In this document: positions 45,605 through 54,834 of the stretch, one piece after another
Position numbering within the stretch: the stretch's first letter is position 1
Layout of the letters: every line of letters begins with the position of its first letter
Source: Treponema sp.
GTDB taxonomy: Bacteria > Spirochaetota > Spirochaetia > Treponematales > Treponemataceae
Direction of reading: 5' to 3'
Length of the DNA stretch: 64,000 bases
Assembly: GCA_017553635.1 (NCBI GenBank)
Contig: JAFZKN010000007.1
Span: 248,001 to 312,000, forward strand
Made by a program: the position numbers and the translations under genes
Notes under the pieces: generated by a model
Database searches by the model: none
Told to the model about the DNA's origin: nothing
The model's input: only the letters and a program-made list of their open reading frames with translations

Positions 45605-46981
45605 ATGACAGATTTAAACGCTACATTCGAAAAAACACTCGACAAATTACTTGAAGAAAAAAAATATTCAACTGTAAAAGACATTCTTTCTACAATGGCA
45701 GGCGAAGACGTTGCTGCAATCATTCAGGAGCTGCCCGAAAAAGCAGGGCCTCTTATCTTTCGTCTTCTTCCAAAAAAAATTGCATCAGATGCCTTTGTAG
45801 AAATGGAAAGTGACTACCAGGAAAAACTGATTAAGGGTTTTTCTGATTCAGAATTAACAGAAATCCTTGACGAGCTTTATGTTAACGAGGCAGTAGACAT
45901 CGTAGAAGAAATGCCTGCAAATGTTGTAGAGCGAATTCTTTCACATGTCGACTCAGAAACAAGAAAAGCAATTAATCAGATTCTCCAGTACCCTGAAAAC
46001 TCTGCCGGTTCCATCATGACTACAGAATATGTTTCGTTACGACTCGGAACAACTGTAGGCCAGGCAATTAATCTCATACGCAAAAACGGAACAGATAAAA
46101 AATCTTTTTATACCTGCTATGTTACGAAAAACAGGAAACTCCTCGGTCGACTTTCTGTAAAAGATCTTCTTCTTGCAAAAGATGATGAAATGCTTATAGA
46201 TGATTTGATGAAGACAAATGTCATATCAATTAATACACACACCGACCAGGAAGAAGTTGCACAGATGTTTTCTAAATACAACTTTATGGCACTGCCGGTT
46301 GTAGATAAAGAAGAAAGAATGGTCGGTATCATCGCATTTGATGATGCTATCGAAGTACTCGAAGACGAAACAACAGAAGATATCGAAATCATGGCCGGTA
46401 TGACCCCGAGTGATAAAACTTATCTTCGTGCTTCTCCGTTTAACCTTTTTAAACACCGTATCGGATGGCTCATGCTTTTGATGGTCAGTGCAACTTTTAC
46501 CGGAATGATTATTACTGGTTTTGAAAATGCGCTTGCAGCTCAGGTTGTTTTAACTGCATTCATTCCGATGCTCATGGACACCGGCGGAAATTCCGGATCG
46601 CAGTCTTCTGTTACAATCATCCGTTCGCTCTCACTTGGCGAAGTAGAATTCCGAGATCTTGGTGCTGTAATCTGGAAAGAAATCCGTACTGCAGTTTTGT
46701 GCGGTCTCTGTCTTTCTGTTGTATGTTTTGCAAAAATCATGCTTGTAGACCGCCTGCTTTTAGGTAATGACGAAGTAACTCTTGTTGTTGCGCTTGTTGT
46801 CTGTCTTACAATGTGTGTAACTGTTCTTGTTGCAAAGATAATCGGTTGTACACTTCCGTTAATTGCAAAAAAACTTGGCTTTGATCCTGCAGTAATGGCA
46901 AGCCCATTCATCACGACAATCGTCGACGCGGTATCGCTTTTAGTTTACTTTGGAATTGCGAAACAACTTCTCGGATTGTAA
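45605..46981 (+). CDS. mgtE: Magnesium transporter MgtE
   Basis: 458 residues with all MgtE parts: an acidic helical N-domain (about 1-130), two CBS domains (about 135-255), the plug helix, and five membrane helices (from about 283) with the pore motif MDTGGNSGSQSS. It is a Mg(II) channel gated by cytosolic Mg binding between the N and CBS domains. GAGGA lies 7 nt before the ATG. A 218-nt structured leader precedes it. Its stop codon TAA lies inside the left half of the BirA operator of the next gene. Confidence 0.97.
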   Translation: MTDLNATFEKTLDKLLEEKKYSTVKDILSTMAGEDVAAIIQELPEKAGPLIFRLLPKKIASDAFVEMESDYQEKLIKGFSDSELTEILDELYVNEAVDIVEEMPANVVERILSHVDSETRKAINQILQYPENSAGSIMTTEYVSLRLGTTVGQAINLIRKNGTDKKSFYTCYVTKNRKLLGRLSVKDLLLAKDDEMLIDDLMKTNVISINTHTDQEEVAQMFSKYNFMALPVVDKEERMVGIIAFDDAIEVLEDETTEDIEIMAGMTPSDKTYLRASPFNLFKHRIGWLMLLMVSATFTGMIITGFENALAAQVVLTAFIPMLMDTGGNSGSQSSVTIIRSLSLGEVEFRDLGAVIWKEIRTAVLCGLCLSVVCFAKIMLVDRLLLGNDEVTLVVALVVCLTMCVTVLVAKIIGCTLPLIAKKLGFDPAVMASPFITTIVDAVSLLVYFGIAKQLLGL

Positions 46982-47008
46982 ACCTTGTATTGACAAACAG
47001 GTTTACAA
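46976..47008. promoter_or_regulatory. BirA box (biotin repressor operator)
   Basis: TTGTAAACC, 15-bp spacer, GGTTTACAA: a perfect 9-bp inverted repeat matching the known BirA operator consensus. The left half contains the mgtE stop codon and the spacer contains the -35 box of bioY. BirA binding would block bioY-ecfA-ecfT transcription. Confidence 0.92.
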
Positions 47009-47019
47009 TTAGATATACT
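46990..47019 (+). promoter_or_regulatory. bioY promoter, leaderless spacing
   Basis: TTGACA (46990-46995), 18-nt spacer, TATACT (47014-47019), then 6 nt to the ATG at 47026. The -35 lies within the BirA operator. Confidence 0.75.
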
Positions 47020-47025
47020 CATCGC

Positions 47026-47643
47026 ATGTCAAACAAACAGTCTCTTAAAATTTCTTTAATCGCAATGTTTGCCGCAATAATTTCTGTATCCGGCTTTATA
47101 AAAATTCCAATTGGTCCGATGCCGATAGTTTTACAGAATGCTGTCTGCCTTCTGTGTGCCGGTATTACAGGCGGAATTCTTGCAGCAAGTCCAGTCACTT
47201 TATTTCTCATTGCGGGACTTATCGGACTTCCAGTGTTTTCTGGTGGAACAAGCGGTCTTGCAGTCTTTGCAGGCCCTACAGGCGGATTTTTAATCGGATA
47301 CCTGCTCGGAGCCTTTACAACAGGTCTTATTGCAGGAAAACCAGATATCACAGAAAAAAAAGTTACACCCTCACTTATCATAAGACTTTCACTTGCAATG
47401 TTTCTTGGTCTTATCGTAATGTACATTCCTGGAATAATTCATTTTTCTTCATGGGCTTTGCGTCTTTCTAAGGTTCCAGAAGGAAAAACTGTTTTTTCAT
47501 ATGCAATTGGGGCATGCATCCTTCCTTTTATTCCAGGTGATATCATAAAATGTTTTATCGCAGTCTGCGTTGCATTAAAGGTACGCCCCGTGATTGCTTC
47601 TTATTTGTATTCAGGAAATACAGACAATGATAAAAATCAATAA
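47026..47643 (+). CDS. bioY: Biotin ECF transporter substrate-binding protein BioY
   Basis: 205 residues from the ATG at 47026; the frame extends to 46990 but that part is promoter. Six hydrophobic segments, with the BioY-type sequence IPIGPMPIVLQNAVCLLCAG after the first helix and a later FAGPTGGFLIGYLLGA motif. S-component that binds biotin in the inner membrane. It is followed by its own ATPase and T-component genes, so it forms a dedicated BioMNY-type transporter. No Shine-Dalgarno is present. Confidence 0.95.
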   Translation: MSNKQSLKISLIAMFAAIISVSGFIKIPIGPMPIVLQNAVCLLCAGITGGILAASPVTLFLIAGLIGLPVFSGGTSGLAVFAGPTGGFLIGYLLGAFTTGLIAGKPDITEKKVTPSLIIRLSLAMFLGLIVMYIPGIIHFSSWALRLSKVPEGKTVFSYAIGACILPFIPGDIIKCFIAVCVALKVRPVIASYLYSGNTDNDKNQ

Positions 47644-48340
47644 TGTATCTAAAAGTTTTTTAACTCAGGAAGGGAAATTTGAAGCCCTTAAAAACATTTC
47701 ACTTACAATAAAAGACAGTTCATGTACAGTAATCGCAGGTGAAAACGGTTCCGGCAAAAGTCTTTTAATGTCTGTCATATCAGGATTAGAAACTCCTGAC
47801 AGTGGATCTGTTGAATGTGACAGAAAAGCAGGCCTGGTATTTCAGGAAGCAGAAACGCAGATACTCGGAGAAACTCCTGAAGAAGACATTACCTTTGGTC
47901 CTTCAAATCTCGGTCTTTCAAAAATAGAAATTAAAGAAGCTGTAAACAAAGCGCTTGAAATGACTTCGCTTAAAGAAAAAAAAGATTATCCTGCTCGCTT
48001 TTTATCTGGTGGAGAAAAAAGGCGTCTTGCAATAGCATGTATGATTGCAATGGATTTTTCTATAATCATTCTGGATGAACCATATGCAAACCTCGATTAT
48101 ACCGGAGTAAAACAGGTTAACTCCCTGATAAAAAAATTAAAATCAGAAAATAAAACAGTTATAATCCTTACTCATGAACTTGAAAAATGTCTTGCACTTG
48201 CAGACGATTTTATAGTTTTGTTTCGTGGTGAACTTGTTTATCATGACTCACCAGAAAATGCCCTTAAAGAAAACCTTGAAAAGTGGAATATAAGAAACCC
48301 CCTTAATTCTTATAAAAAACTTGATGATCTTATATGGTGA
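47627..48340 (+). CDS. bioM: ECF transporter ATPase (BioM/EcfA)
   Basis: 237 residues from the ATG at 47627, which overlaps the bioY stop by 17 nt; AGGA lies about 11 nt upstream. ABC motifs: Walker A GENGSGKS, Q-loop VFQEAETQI, signature LSGGEKRR, Walker B IIILDEP and the switch His in LTHELEK. Energises biotin uptake with BioY and the T-protein. Only one ATPase is encoded, so it probably acts as a homodimer. Confidence 0.93.
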   Translation: MIKINNVSKSFLTQEGKFEALKNISLTIKDSSCTVIAGENGSGKSLLMSVISGLETPDSGSVECDRKAGLVFQEAETQILGETPEEDITFGPSNLGLSKIEIKEAVNKALEMTSLKEKKDYPARFLSGGEKRRLAIACMIAMDFSIIILDEPYANLDYTGVKQVNSLIKKLKSENKTVIILTHELEKCLALADDFIVLFRGELVYHDSPENALKENLEKWNIRNPLNSYKKLDDLIW

Positions 48341-48370
48341 TTTTACACAGGAATATACAAAGGTAAAAAA

Positions 48371-49045
48371 ATGAATCAAAACAGAAATTCTTTGTTTGCA
48401 TATAATTTCGGAAATTCATTTCTTCATAAATGTCCAGCATGGATTAAGTTGATTTTTATTCCAATTATAAACATCACACTTCTTCTTATTCCTGAATTGT
48501 TTTTTGTTTTAATTCCTGTTTTTATAGGAATACTTTTTCTCATCGCAATGACAGCCAGGATAAGCTTTGGGGAACTGGTTACGGATATAAAACCTGTTTT
48601 TTATTATGCACTTTTACTTTTTTTATTTGACCTTTTTACTGTAAATTATCTTGATTTTAAAAATATCCTGACACAACTTTTGACAATTTTTTCATGGCAT
48701 AATCAAAAAGAAACGATCTTTTTTTTACTTAAACTTATTGCAGTAATGCAAACATCTTCTTTGTTTTTCAGAACTTCAACTTCTCTTGAAATAAGAAATG
48801 CAATTTCAAAAATAGAAACAAAATTTAATCGTGGGAAAAAACAGAATTCATTTACCCAGATTCTTTTTCTTTTTTTAAATTTTATTCCAATGGTAGCAAA
48901 AACTTACAACCAGTTAAAACTTTCATGGAAAGCTCGCTGCGGGAAATCTGGAATAAAAATGTGCATTATACTGCTTCCAGTTTTATTTTCCGTTTCAATA
49001 AAAAAAGCATGGAATATGTCACGAGCACTTTTAATCCGTGAATAA
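48371..49045 (+). CDS. bioN: ECF transporter transmembrane protein (BioN/EcfT)
   Basis: 224 residues, CbiQ/EcfT type, about five membrane helices. The cytoplasmic coupling region carries LSWKARCGK, a form of the conserved A-R-G coupling helix. AAAGG lies 7 nt before the ATG. It is convergent with birA, with a 3-nt gap and no terminator seen. Confidence 0.85.
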   Translation: MNQNRNSLFAYNFGNSFLHKCPAWIKLIFIPIINITLLLIPELFFVLIPVFIGILFLIAMTARISFGELVTDIKPVFYYALLLFLFDLFTVNYLDFKNILTQLLTIFSWHNQKETIFFLLKLIAVMQTSSLFFRTSTSLEIRNAISKIETKFNRGKKQNSFTQILFLFLNFIPMVAKTYNQLKLSWKARCGKSGIKMCIILLPVLFSVSIKKAWNMSRALLIRE

Positions 49046-49048
49046 TTT

Positions 49049-50053
49049 CTATTCCTGATGAAGCGTTACTTCGCCTGAACTTAATTTTCTAATACTTCCA
49101 TTCTTTAATTTTACAACAAGTTCTGCTTCTTCGTTTATTGCAATAACTTTTGCTTTATAAACACCGTTTTCATCATCAATTATTGGATGAACTTCTACCG
49201 TCTTACCCATAAGGAAAGAGGAATCCTGATACTCTCTGATTACTTTCTGAGGCTTTTCATTAAAAATACTTAAAACTTCACCTGCAACTTCTGCTGCAAT
49301 CTGACTTCTGGAAATTCCGAAATCTTTTTTGTTTGTTATTGAACCTGCTATTTTCCTTGCATCTTTTGAAAACTGACTCTGCTTTGTATTTATGTTAATT
49401 CCGATTCCGATAACGGCCGCTTCGATTACACCGGTTTCAAAATTAGTAAAACCTTCGGTAAGGATTCCGACAACTTTTTTCCCATTCACATAGATATCGT
49501 TTATCCATTTAATTTTTGCATCTACGTCAAAAAAACGTTCAATAACACGCTTTACTGCAACAGCAGAAAAAGCCGTAATCTTTGCAGGTTCAACTTTATT
49601 ATCAGACGGAACATAGATTACGGAAAGATAAATTCCTGTTTTTTCCGGCGAACAGAATGAGCGCCCCAACCTTCCTCTTCCAGCTGTCTGTGTCTCTGCT
49701 ATAATAACCGTCTTATCAAGAGCAGGCTTTTCATTTTCGCTTAATAATTTTTTTGCATAAGTATTTGTAGAATCTATTGTTTTAAAACATTTAATCTTTG
49801 CTTTTTTATGCTCAGGATATTTTTGCACAAGAAAATTTTTGACGGATAAAGAATTCAATACATCCGTATTGCCTTTTAAAATATAACCGCCGTTTGTAGC
49901 ACCCTCGATTAAAAACCCTTCATCCCTAAGAGATTTGACTGCCTTCCAGACAGCAGCCCTTGAAATACCGCAGACTTCTGCAAGTTTCTCGCCTGAAACA
50001 CTGGTTCCTGCATTTAAATTCAGTAAATCAAATACTTTTTCTTTAGTCGTCAT
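49049..50053 (-). CDS. birA: Bifunctional biotin-protein ligase / biotin operon repressor
   Basis: 334 residues. An N-terminal winged helix (SGEKLAEVCGISRAAVWKAVKSLRDEGF) is followed by the ligase domain with the biotinyl-AMP loop GRGRLGRSF, KWINDIYVNGKKVVGIL, and a small C-terminal SH3-like domain. The DNA-binding domain marks it as the regulatory type, consistent with the perfect BirA box about 3 kb away in front of bioY. It makes biotinyl-AMP, transfers biotin to carboxylases, and represses when holo. AAAGG precedes the ATG by 6 nt. Confidence 0.96.
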   Translation of the reverse strand: MTTKEKVFDLLNLNAGTSVSGEKLAEVCGISRAAVWKAVKSLRDEGFLIEGATNGGYILKGNTDVLNSLSVKNFLVQKYPEHKKAKIKCFKTIDSTNTYAKKLLSENEKPALDKTVIIAETQTAGRGRLGRSFCSPEKTGIYLSVIYVPSDNKVEPAKITAFSAVAVKRVIERFFDVDAKIKWINDIYVNGKKVVGILTEGFTNFETGVIEAAVIGIGININTKQSQFSKDARKIAGSITNKKDFGISRSQIAAEVAGEVLSIFNEKPQKVIREYQDSSFLMGKTVEVHPIIDDENGVYKAKVIAINEEAELVVKLKNGSIRKLSSGEVTLHQE

Positions 50054-50111
50054 ATTAAACCTTTACCACAAGAATAATAAAAAAACAATGGTCTTATTGA
50101 AAAAAAGGGGG

Positions 50112-50117
50112 TACAAT
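50112..50117 (+). promoter_or_regulatory. -10 box of the HD-GYP gene, leaderless spacing
   Basis: TACAAT, 6 nt before the ATG at 50124. A GGGGG run lies too far (12 nt) to be a good ribosome binding site. The -35 is unclear. Confidence 0.45.
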
Positions 50118-50123
50118 TTAATT

Positions 50124-51851
50124 ATGGATTTAAGATTCATTTATCTTGCAGCAGTTTTCATCTCTATGGTTGAGATGTTTCTTTATTACCGGACATCTGA
50201 AAAACTCCTGAATAAAAATTTCTTTCTGCTATATATAACAACATTTTTCTCTAACTTCGGATATGCAATGTCTGTTTATGCAGTTTCTGTCGAAGGCGCA
50301 ATGTCAGGAAACCTTATTTCATACATAGGAAGCATTTTTACAATATTTTTTATGCTTCTTGTTATTGTTGAAATGTGTAATACACAAATTCCAAAGTTAT
50401 TGCAGACAATACTTCTTTTCAGCGCAATCGCAATATGCATAATAATAAGTACAACAAACTTTACAAATCTGTTTTTTATTAATGCCTCTATATCCAAATT
50501 ACATGGTATGACTGTTATTGAAGCCAAAAACGGGCCTGCAATGATTTATTACATACTATATCTTGCATTCATAAACATTTATGCAATAGCTGTTGTTATA
50601 AGGGCAATCATAAAAAAAGAACGTGTTTCTAAAAAAACATCATGGATTCTTCTCTTTATGCTTTTTCTCGGAACACTGACATACATAGTTCCTTTCTCGC
50701 TCGGTATAAAAATAAATTTCATGCCTTATACATATATTCTTCTTGAAACATTTTTCCTTTTCATTTCCATCAGAGCAAGAACATATAATATCGCAGAAAA
50801 TTTAATGGAAGCATATAAATCACGAGGTGGTTATGGTTATATTGCTTTTGACAACAATCGGCGTTTTTTAGGTTGTGATGAATTTGCTCTGACACTTTTC
50901 CCTGATTTAAAACATATTCCAATTGATTCAAAAATCCCTTCTAAATTTACAGATATCATTTCAAAACTTCATTATAAAGATGATAAGTGGAACTGGGATT
51001 ATAACTGCAATATAGATTTTAAAATTGAACATAACGAAACATCCGTCATCTGTACAATTCATCATATCTCAACAAATAACAAATCAAAAGGTTATCTATT
51101 TGAACTTAGAGACGATACGGAACAGCAGAATTATATCAACGGAATAAATTCGTTCAACAGAGAACTTTCAAAGCTGATTGAAGAAAAAGTAGTTCAGATA
51201 ACTGATATGCAGGATTCAATCATCAGAGGGATGGCTATCATGGTTGAAAGCCGTGATAACAGTACAGGTGGTCATATTTTAAGAACAAGTGACTGTATCA
51301 AAATTTTTACGGATGAATTACTACGCAATAACAAATATCCATCATGTACAAAAGAATTCTGTGCTCTGCTTGTAAAAGCTGCCCCTATGCATGACCTTGG
51401 AAAAATTGGCGTAGATGATTCAATTTTGAGAAAACCAGGTAAGTTTGATGTTGATGAATATGAAAAGATGAAAGACCATGCTGAAAAAGGTTCTATCATT
51501 GTAAGTGAAGTTTTAAGTGAAAGTACAGATAAAGACTTCGTTCAAATTGCAGTTAATGTTGCTCATTATCATCACGAAAAATGGGATGGAACAGGATATC
51601 CTTCAAGACTTAAAGGAAAAGATATCCCGCTCGAAGCAAGAATCATGGCATTAGCAGATGTATTTGATGCGCTTGTAACAACACGGTGCTACAAAGAAGC
51701 TATGTCCTTCGATGACGCCTTTAAAATTATCAAAAATGATTTAGGCAAACATTTTGATCCAGAAATAGGAAAACTTTTCCTTCTCTGCAGGCCGCTCATC
51801 GAAGACTATTATACCCGCACAGCTCGAGCAGACATCCTGATAAAAGTTTAA
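50124..51851 (+). CDS. Membrane HD-GYP c-di-GMP phosphodiesterase
   Basis: 575 residues from the ATG at 50124. The earlier frame from 49935 runs antisense through birA and is rejected. Seven predicted membrane helices (about 1-235) resemble the 7TM sensor module of histidine kinases. A PAS-like domain (about 250-375) and a coiled coil follow. The HD-GYP domain has MHDLGKIGVDD and HHEKWDGTGYP, both complete. It probably senses a membrane or extracellular cue and degrades c-di-GMP. It ends one base before the convergent phosphonate operon. Confidence 0.93.
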   Translation: MDLRFIYLAAVFISMVEMFLYYRTSEKLLNKNFFLLYITTFFSNFGYAMSVYAVSVEGAMSGNLISYIGSIFTIFFMLLVIVEMCNTQIPKLLQTILLFSAIAICIIISTTNFTNLFFINASISKLHGMTVIEAKNGPAMIYYILYLAFINIYAIAVVIRAIIKKERVSKKTSWILLFMLFLGTLTYIVPFSLGIKINFMPYTYILLETFFLFISIRARTYNIAENLMEAYKSRGGYGYIAFDNNRRFLGCDEFALTLFPDLKHIPIDSKIPSKFTDIISKLHYKDDKWNWDYNCNIDFKIEHNETSVICTIHHISTNNKSKGYLFELRDDTEQQNYINGINSFNRELSKLIEEKVVQITDMQDSIIRGMAIMVESRDNSTGGHILRTSDCIKIFTDELLRNNKYPSCTKEFCALLVKAAPMHDLGKIGVDDSILRKPGKFDVDEYEKMKDHAEKGSIIVSEVLSESTDKDFVQIAVNVAHYHHEKWDGTGYPSRLKGKDIPLEARIMALADVFDALVTTRCYKEAMSFDDAFKIIKNDLGKHFDPEIGKLFLLCRPLIEDYYTRTARADILIKV

Positions 51852-53690
51852 TCAGCATACTCCGATAGAGTGCATATAATCACGGAGAACACATGTAAAA
51901 TGTGTCATCTCTTCGGGTTTTATGTCTCCCATGTTTGCAATTCGGAATGTGTCGATGTTTCCAAGTTTTCCAGGATAAATTGTAAATCCAAATGAACGTG
52001 CATAATCATGAAGCTCATTAAAGTTATACTTTGGAGTTTCAGGAATTAAAATTGCAGTAATAAAATGGCTCTGATACTTTCTGTCAACAAGCATTTTAAG
52101 ACCGATTTCATCAAGGGCTTTTACAAGAATTTCCCAGCATGCAGTAAAGCGTTCAAAACGTTTTTCGATTGTTTCTACTTTAGTTTCGATTATTGCCTGA
52201 CGCAATGCATAGAAAGTCTGAACCGGTGGTGTAAAGCGCGTCTGCTTTGTTTCGAGGAAGTATTTATACTGGTCATAAAGATTTAAGTAGTAATTTCTCA
52301 TAGGCCAGTCTTTCTGCTTAAGAAGTTCATCGCGCTTACATACTACAAAACCAACACCTGCCATACCGCCGATATGTTTATTTGAAGTACTTGTTGCAAA
52401 ATCGATGCTAAGTTTACCAAGGTCAATCGGCATACCGCCATAAGCACTTACGATATCACATATTGTCGTCATACCGTATTTTTTTGCCATTGGACAAATT
52501 GTTGCAAGATCATTTAAAAGACCTGTTGTAGTTTCGTGATATACGATTGCAAATGTAGTATATTTTTTTGACTGCATCTGCTTTTCGAGCGCTGCAATAT
52601 CAATAGGTTCATAAGTTGAAGATTTAAAAACGTCCATATCGATGTTATAAACACTTGCAATCTTTGCAAGACGCGCACCGTATGAACCGTTATCAACAAC
52701 CAGAAGCTTTCCATCCGGCGGAACACATGAGCTTACCATTGCTTCATCTGCTCCAGTTCCAGAGCATCCGAACATTACTGTTATATAATCTTTTGGATTA
52801 GCGCATACTTCTGTAAGTCCTTCTGCAACTTCTTCCATAAGGTTTCCAAACTCAAGTTCACGAGGGCAGATATCTGCAACTACCTGTGCATATTTAACGC
52901 TGTCAGTTGTTGTAGAAGGTCCCGGATTTAAAAGAACTTCACGGCGTATTTCAAGAAGTGATTCGTTTTCTTTAATGCGTGGCCAGATTTCTTTTTCTGC
53001 ACGTTCAAGCATGCTTTCGTCATCAATTTCTGTCCATGCATAGTATTCAACTTTATGAACATAAACAGGCTCATCCATTTTTGTAGAAACATGCTTAAGG
53101 GCATTTTCATAATCAAGTTTAATTAAAGATGAATCGCTGTTGTAATAAGAAACCATCTTATCAAGACATTCTTTACTTATTTTTGTAATTCCGACAAGCT
53201 CACCGGCAGGATCAGGAATGATGCTCTTGTCTTTACTTACTTCAAAAAGAACACCGTCGTCATCTGCATCAAGATAAACTTCATCATGACTGTTAGACTT
53301 TCCGCTTGCAAGAATTACATTCTTTCTTTCATCGTTAATTAAAACCTTAAGACCTACAGCATCATAAATTAAATCGCTTTCAAGAAGAATAAAATCTCCT
53401 TTTACAAGCGGTGCACAGACTGCAAGTGTTCCCATGCTGCTTGTATTTGCGTAATTATCGTTTCTGACTGTTTTGATTACATGATATTTTTCTGCAAGTT
53501 CATCATAGTATTGTGAGCAGTGACCTGTTCCGATTATAATTTCTTCAATTCCGGCTGCAATAAGTTTTTTAATTGAACGTTCAACCATTGCAACGCCTTC
53601 AATTTCGATAAAACCCTTCGGCATTTCTTTTGTTCTGTCACCAAAACGGCTGCCTAATCCACCTGCCGCAATTACTGCCTGTTTAATCAT
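51852..53690 (-). CDS. pntC: Fused phosphonate cytidylyltransferase and 2-aminoethylphosphonate-pyruvate transaminase
   Basis: 612 residues, two enzymes. Residues 1-240 are a nucleotidyltransferase with AAGGLGSRFGDRTKEMPKGF and the LLESDLIYD metal site. Residues from about 252 are a PhnW-type class V transaminase (LLNPGPSTTT, CSGTGADEAM, ICDIVSAYGG, PLP Lys in TSNKHIGG). The same fusion is established as PntC-AEPT in treponemes. The transaminase makes 2-aminoethylphosphonate (AEP) from phosphonoacetaldehyde and the other half activates it to CMP-AEP for attachment to lipids or glycans. GAGGA lies before the ATG and 16 nt separate it from ppd. Confidence 0.94.
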   Translation of the reverse strand: MIKQAVIAAGGLGSRFGDRTKEMPKGFIEIEGVAMVERSIKKLIAAGIEEIIIGTGHCSQYYDELAEKYHVIKTVRNDNYANTSSMGTLAVCAPLVKGDFILLESDLIYDAVGLKVLINDERKNVILASGKSNSHDEVYLDADDDGVLFEVSKDKSIIPDPAGELVGITKISKECLDKMVSYYNSDSSLIKLDYENALKHVSTKMDEPVYVHKVEYYAWTEIDDESMLERAEKEIWPRIKENESLLEIRREVLLNPGPSTTTDSVKYAQVVADICPRELEFGNLMEEVAEGLTEVCANPKDYITVMFGCSGTGADEAMVSSCVPPDGKLLVVDNGSYGARLAKIASVYNIDMDVFKSSTYEPIDIAALEKQMQSKKYTTFAIVYHETTTGLLNDLATICPMAKKYGMTTICDIVSAYGGMPIDLGKLSIDFATSTSNKHIGGMAGVGFVVCKRDELLKQKDWPMRNYYLNLYDQYKYFLETKQTRFTPPVQTFYALRQAIIETKVETIEKRFERFTACWEILVKALDEIGLKMLVDRKYQSHFITAILIPETPKYNFNELHDYARSFGFTIYPGKLGNIDTFRIANMGDIKPEEMTHFTCVLRDYMHSIGVC

Positions 53691-53706
53691 GTTTTCCTCA
53701 CAAAAT

Positions 53707-54834
53707 TTATTTTAAGAAATTCATCAAAGCGTTTTTATTTTCTACCGGAGTTGATTTTGGACGGCCCAAATCTTTTCTTGCACCTTTAGTTACAAGAACT
53801 TCGATAAATGTAAGCTTCTGTTTTGTATCAGGGCTTTTAAGGACGTTTTCAAGTTCATCAAGTGTAGAAACTTTTACAACGTTTTCATAACCGCAGCCTT
53901 CTGCAATTTTACAGAGGTTAATTTCGCGGCCAACAGTCGGCTGTCCGCCTACACTGTCATGAGCACCGTTATTTAATACAAAGTGAACATAATTAGAAGG
54001 CTTTCTGCTTCCTATAGTTGCCATTCCGCCCATCTGCATTATGCTTGCACCGTCTCCGTCCACACAGAACACTGCGCGGTCTTTTTTCTGCATTGCAATT
54101 GAAAGCGCAATCTGACTTGCATGTCCCATTCCGCCTACAGTTAAAAAGTCCCTGTCATGTCCCATATTATATTTGTCGCGAAGCTCATAAAGCTCGCGGC
54201 TTATCATACCTGTTGTAGATACAAAAGCAGTTTTTTCATCAGCAGCAAGCATGATTTTTTCGATTGCCTGTTCTCGGCTCATGTTTCCAGAAACCGGAAT
54301 ATTATTCTGCAATGTATAATCATCAAAGGTTCCTTTTCTGATTACAAAAGCATACTGTGCATTATTATCTTTTATATATTTGTACGCTTTTTCAAACTGC
54401 GCCGGCAAATCTGCTTCGTTATCACTTAAAACTTCATAAGGAACTTTCATAGCATCTAAAAGTTCACATGTTACTTTTCCCTGTTTAACATGCTGAGGTT
54501 CATCATGAACTCCAGGTTCTCCACGCCATCCGATTACGATAAGCATCGGAATTGAATAAACATCAGGATCTGCAATTGACATGAGAGGGTTAATCATATT
54601 TCCCTCGCCTGAGTTCTGCATGTAAATCATAGGAATTTTTCCAGTTGCAAGATGATAACCTGTTGCAAGACCAGTTGCACTTCCTTCGTTTGCAGAAATG
54701 ATGTGGTTTTCTGACGGAGCATTATCTGTGATATATGCACAAAGATTTTTTAAAAGTGAATCCGGAACACCTGCAAAAAAATCTGTCCCGTTTTTAATCA
54801 ATAAGTCGTAAAAGTAACTTGGTCTAATCATCAT
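53707..54834 (-). CDS. ppd: Phosphonopyruvate decarboxylase
   Basis: 375 residues, ThDP-dependent, single chain carrying both the Pyr half (SANEGSATGLATGYHLATG) and the PP half with the ThDP motif GDGASIMQMGGMATIG ... N. It decarboxylates phosphonopyruvate to phosphonoacetaldehyde and makes the first step irreversible. Its start overlaps the pepM stop by 4 nt (ATGA). Confidence 0.95.
   Translation of the reverse strand: MMIRPSYFYDLLIKNGTDFFAGVPDSLLKNLCAYITDNAPSENHIISANEGSATGLATGYHLATGKIPMIYMQNSGEGNMINPLMSIADPDVYSIPMLIVIGWRGEPGVHDEPQHVKQGKVTCELLDAMKVPYEVLSDNEADLPAQFEKAYKYIKDNNAQYAFVIRKGTFDDYTLQNNIPVSGNMSREQAIEKIMLAADEKTAFVSTTGMISRELYELRDKYNMGHDRDFLTVGGMGHASQIALSIAMQKKDRAVFCVDGDGASIMQMGGMATIGSRKPSNYVHFVLNNGAHDSVGGQPTVGREINLCKIAEGCGYENVVKVSTLDELENVLKSPDTKQKLTFIEVLVTKGARKDLGRPKSTPVENKNALMNFLK

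Noticed and set aside
49935..50123. N-terminal extension of the HD-GYP protein
   Set aside because: It runs antisense to the start of birA and would cover the predicted promoter; the membrane-domain start at 50124 fits better.
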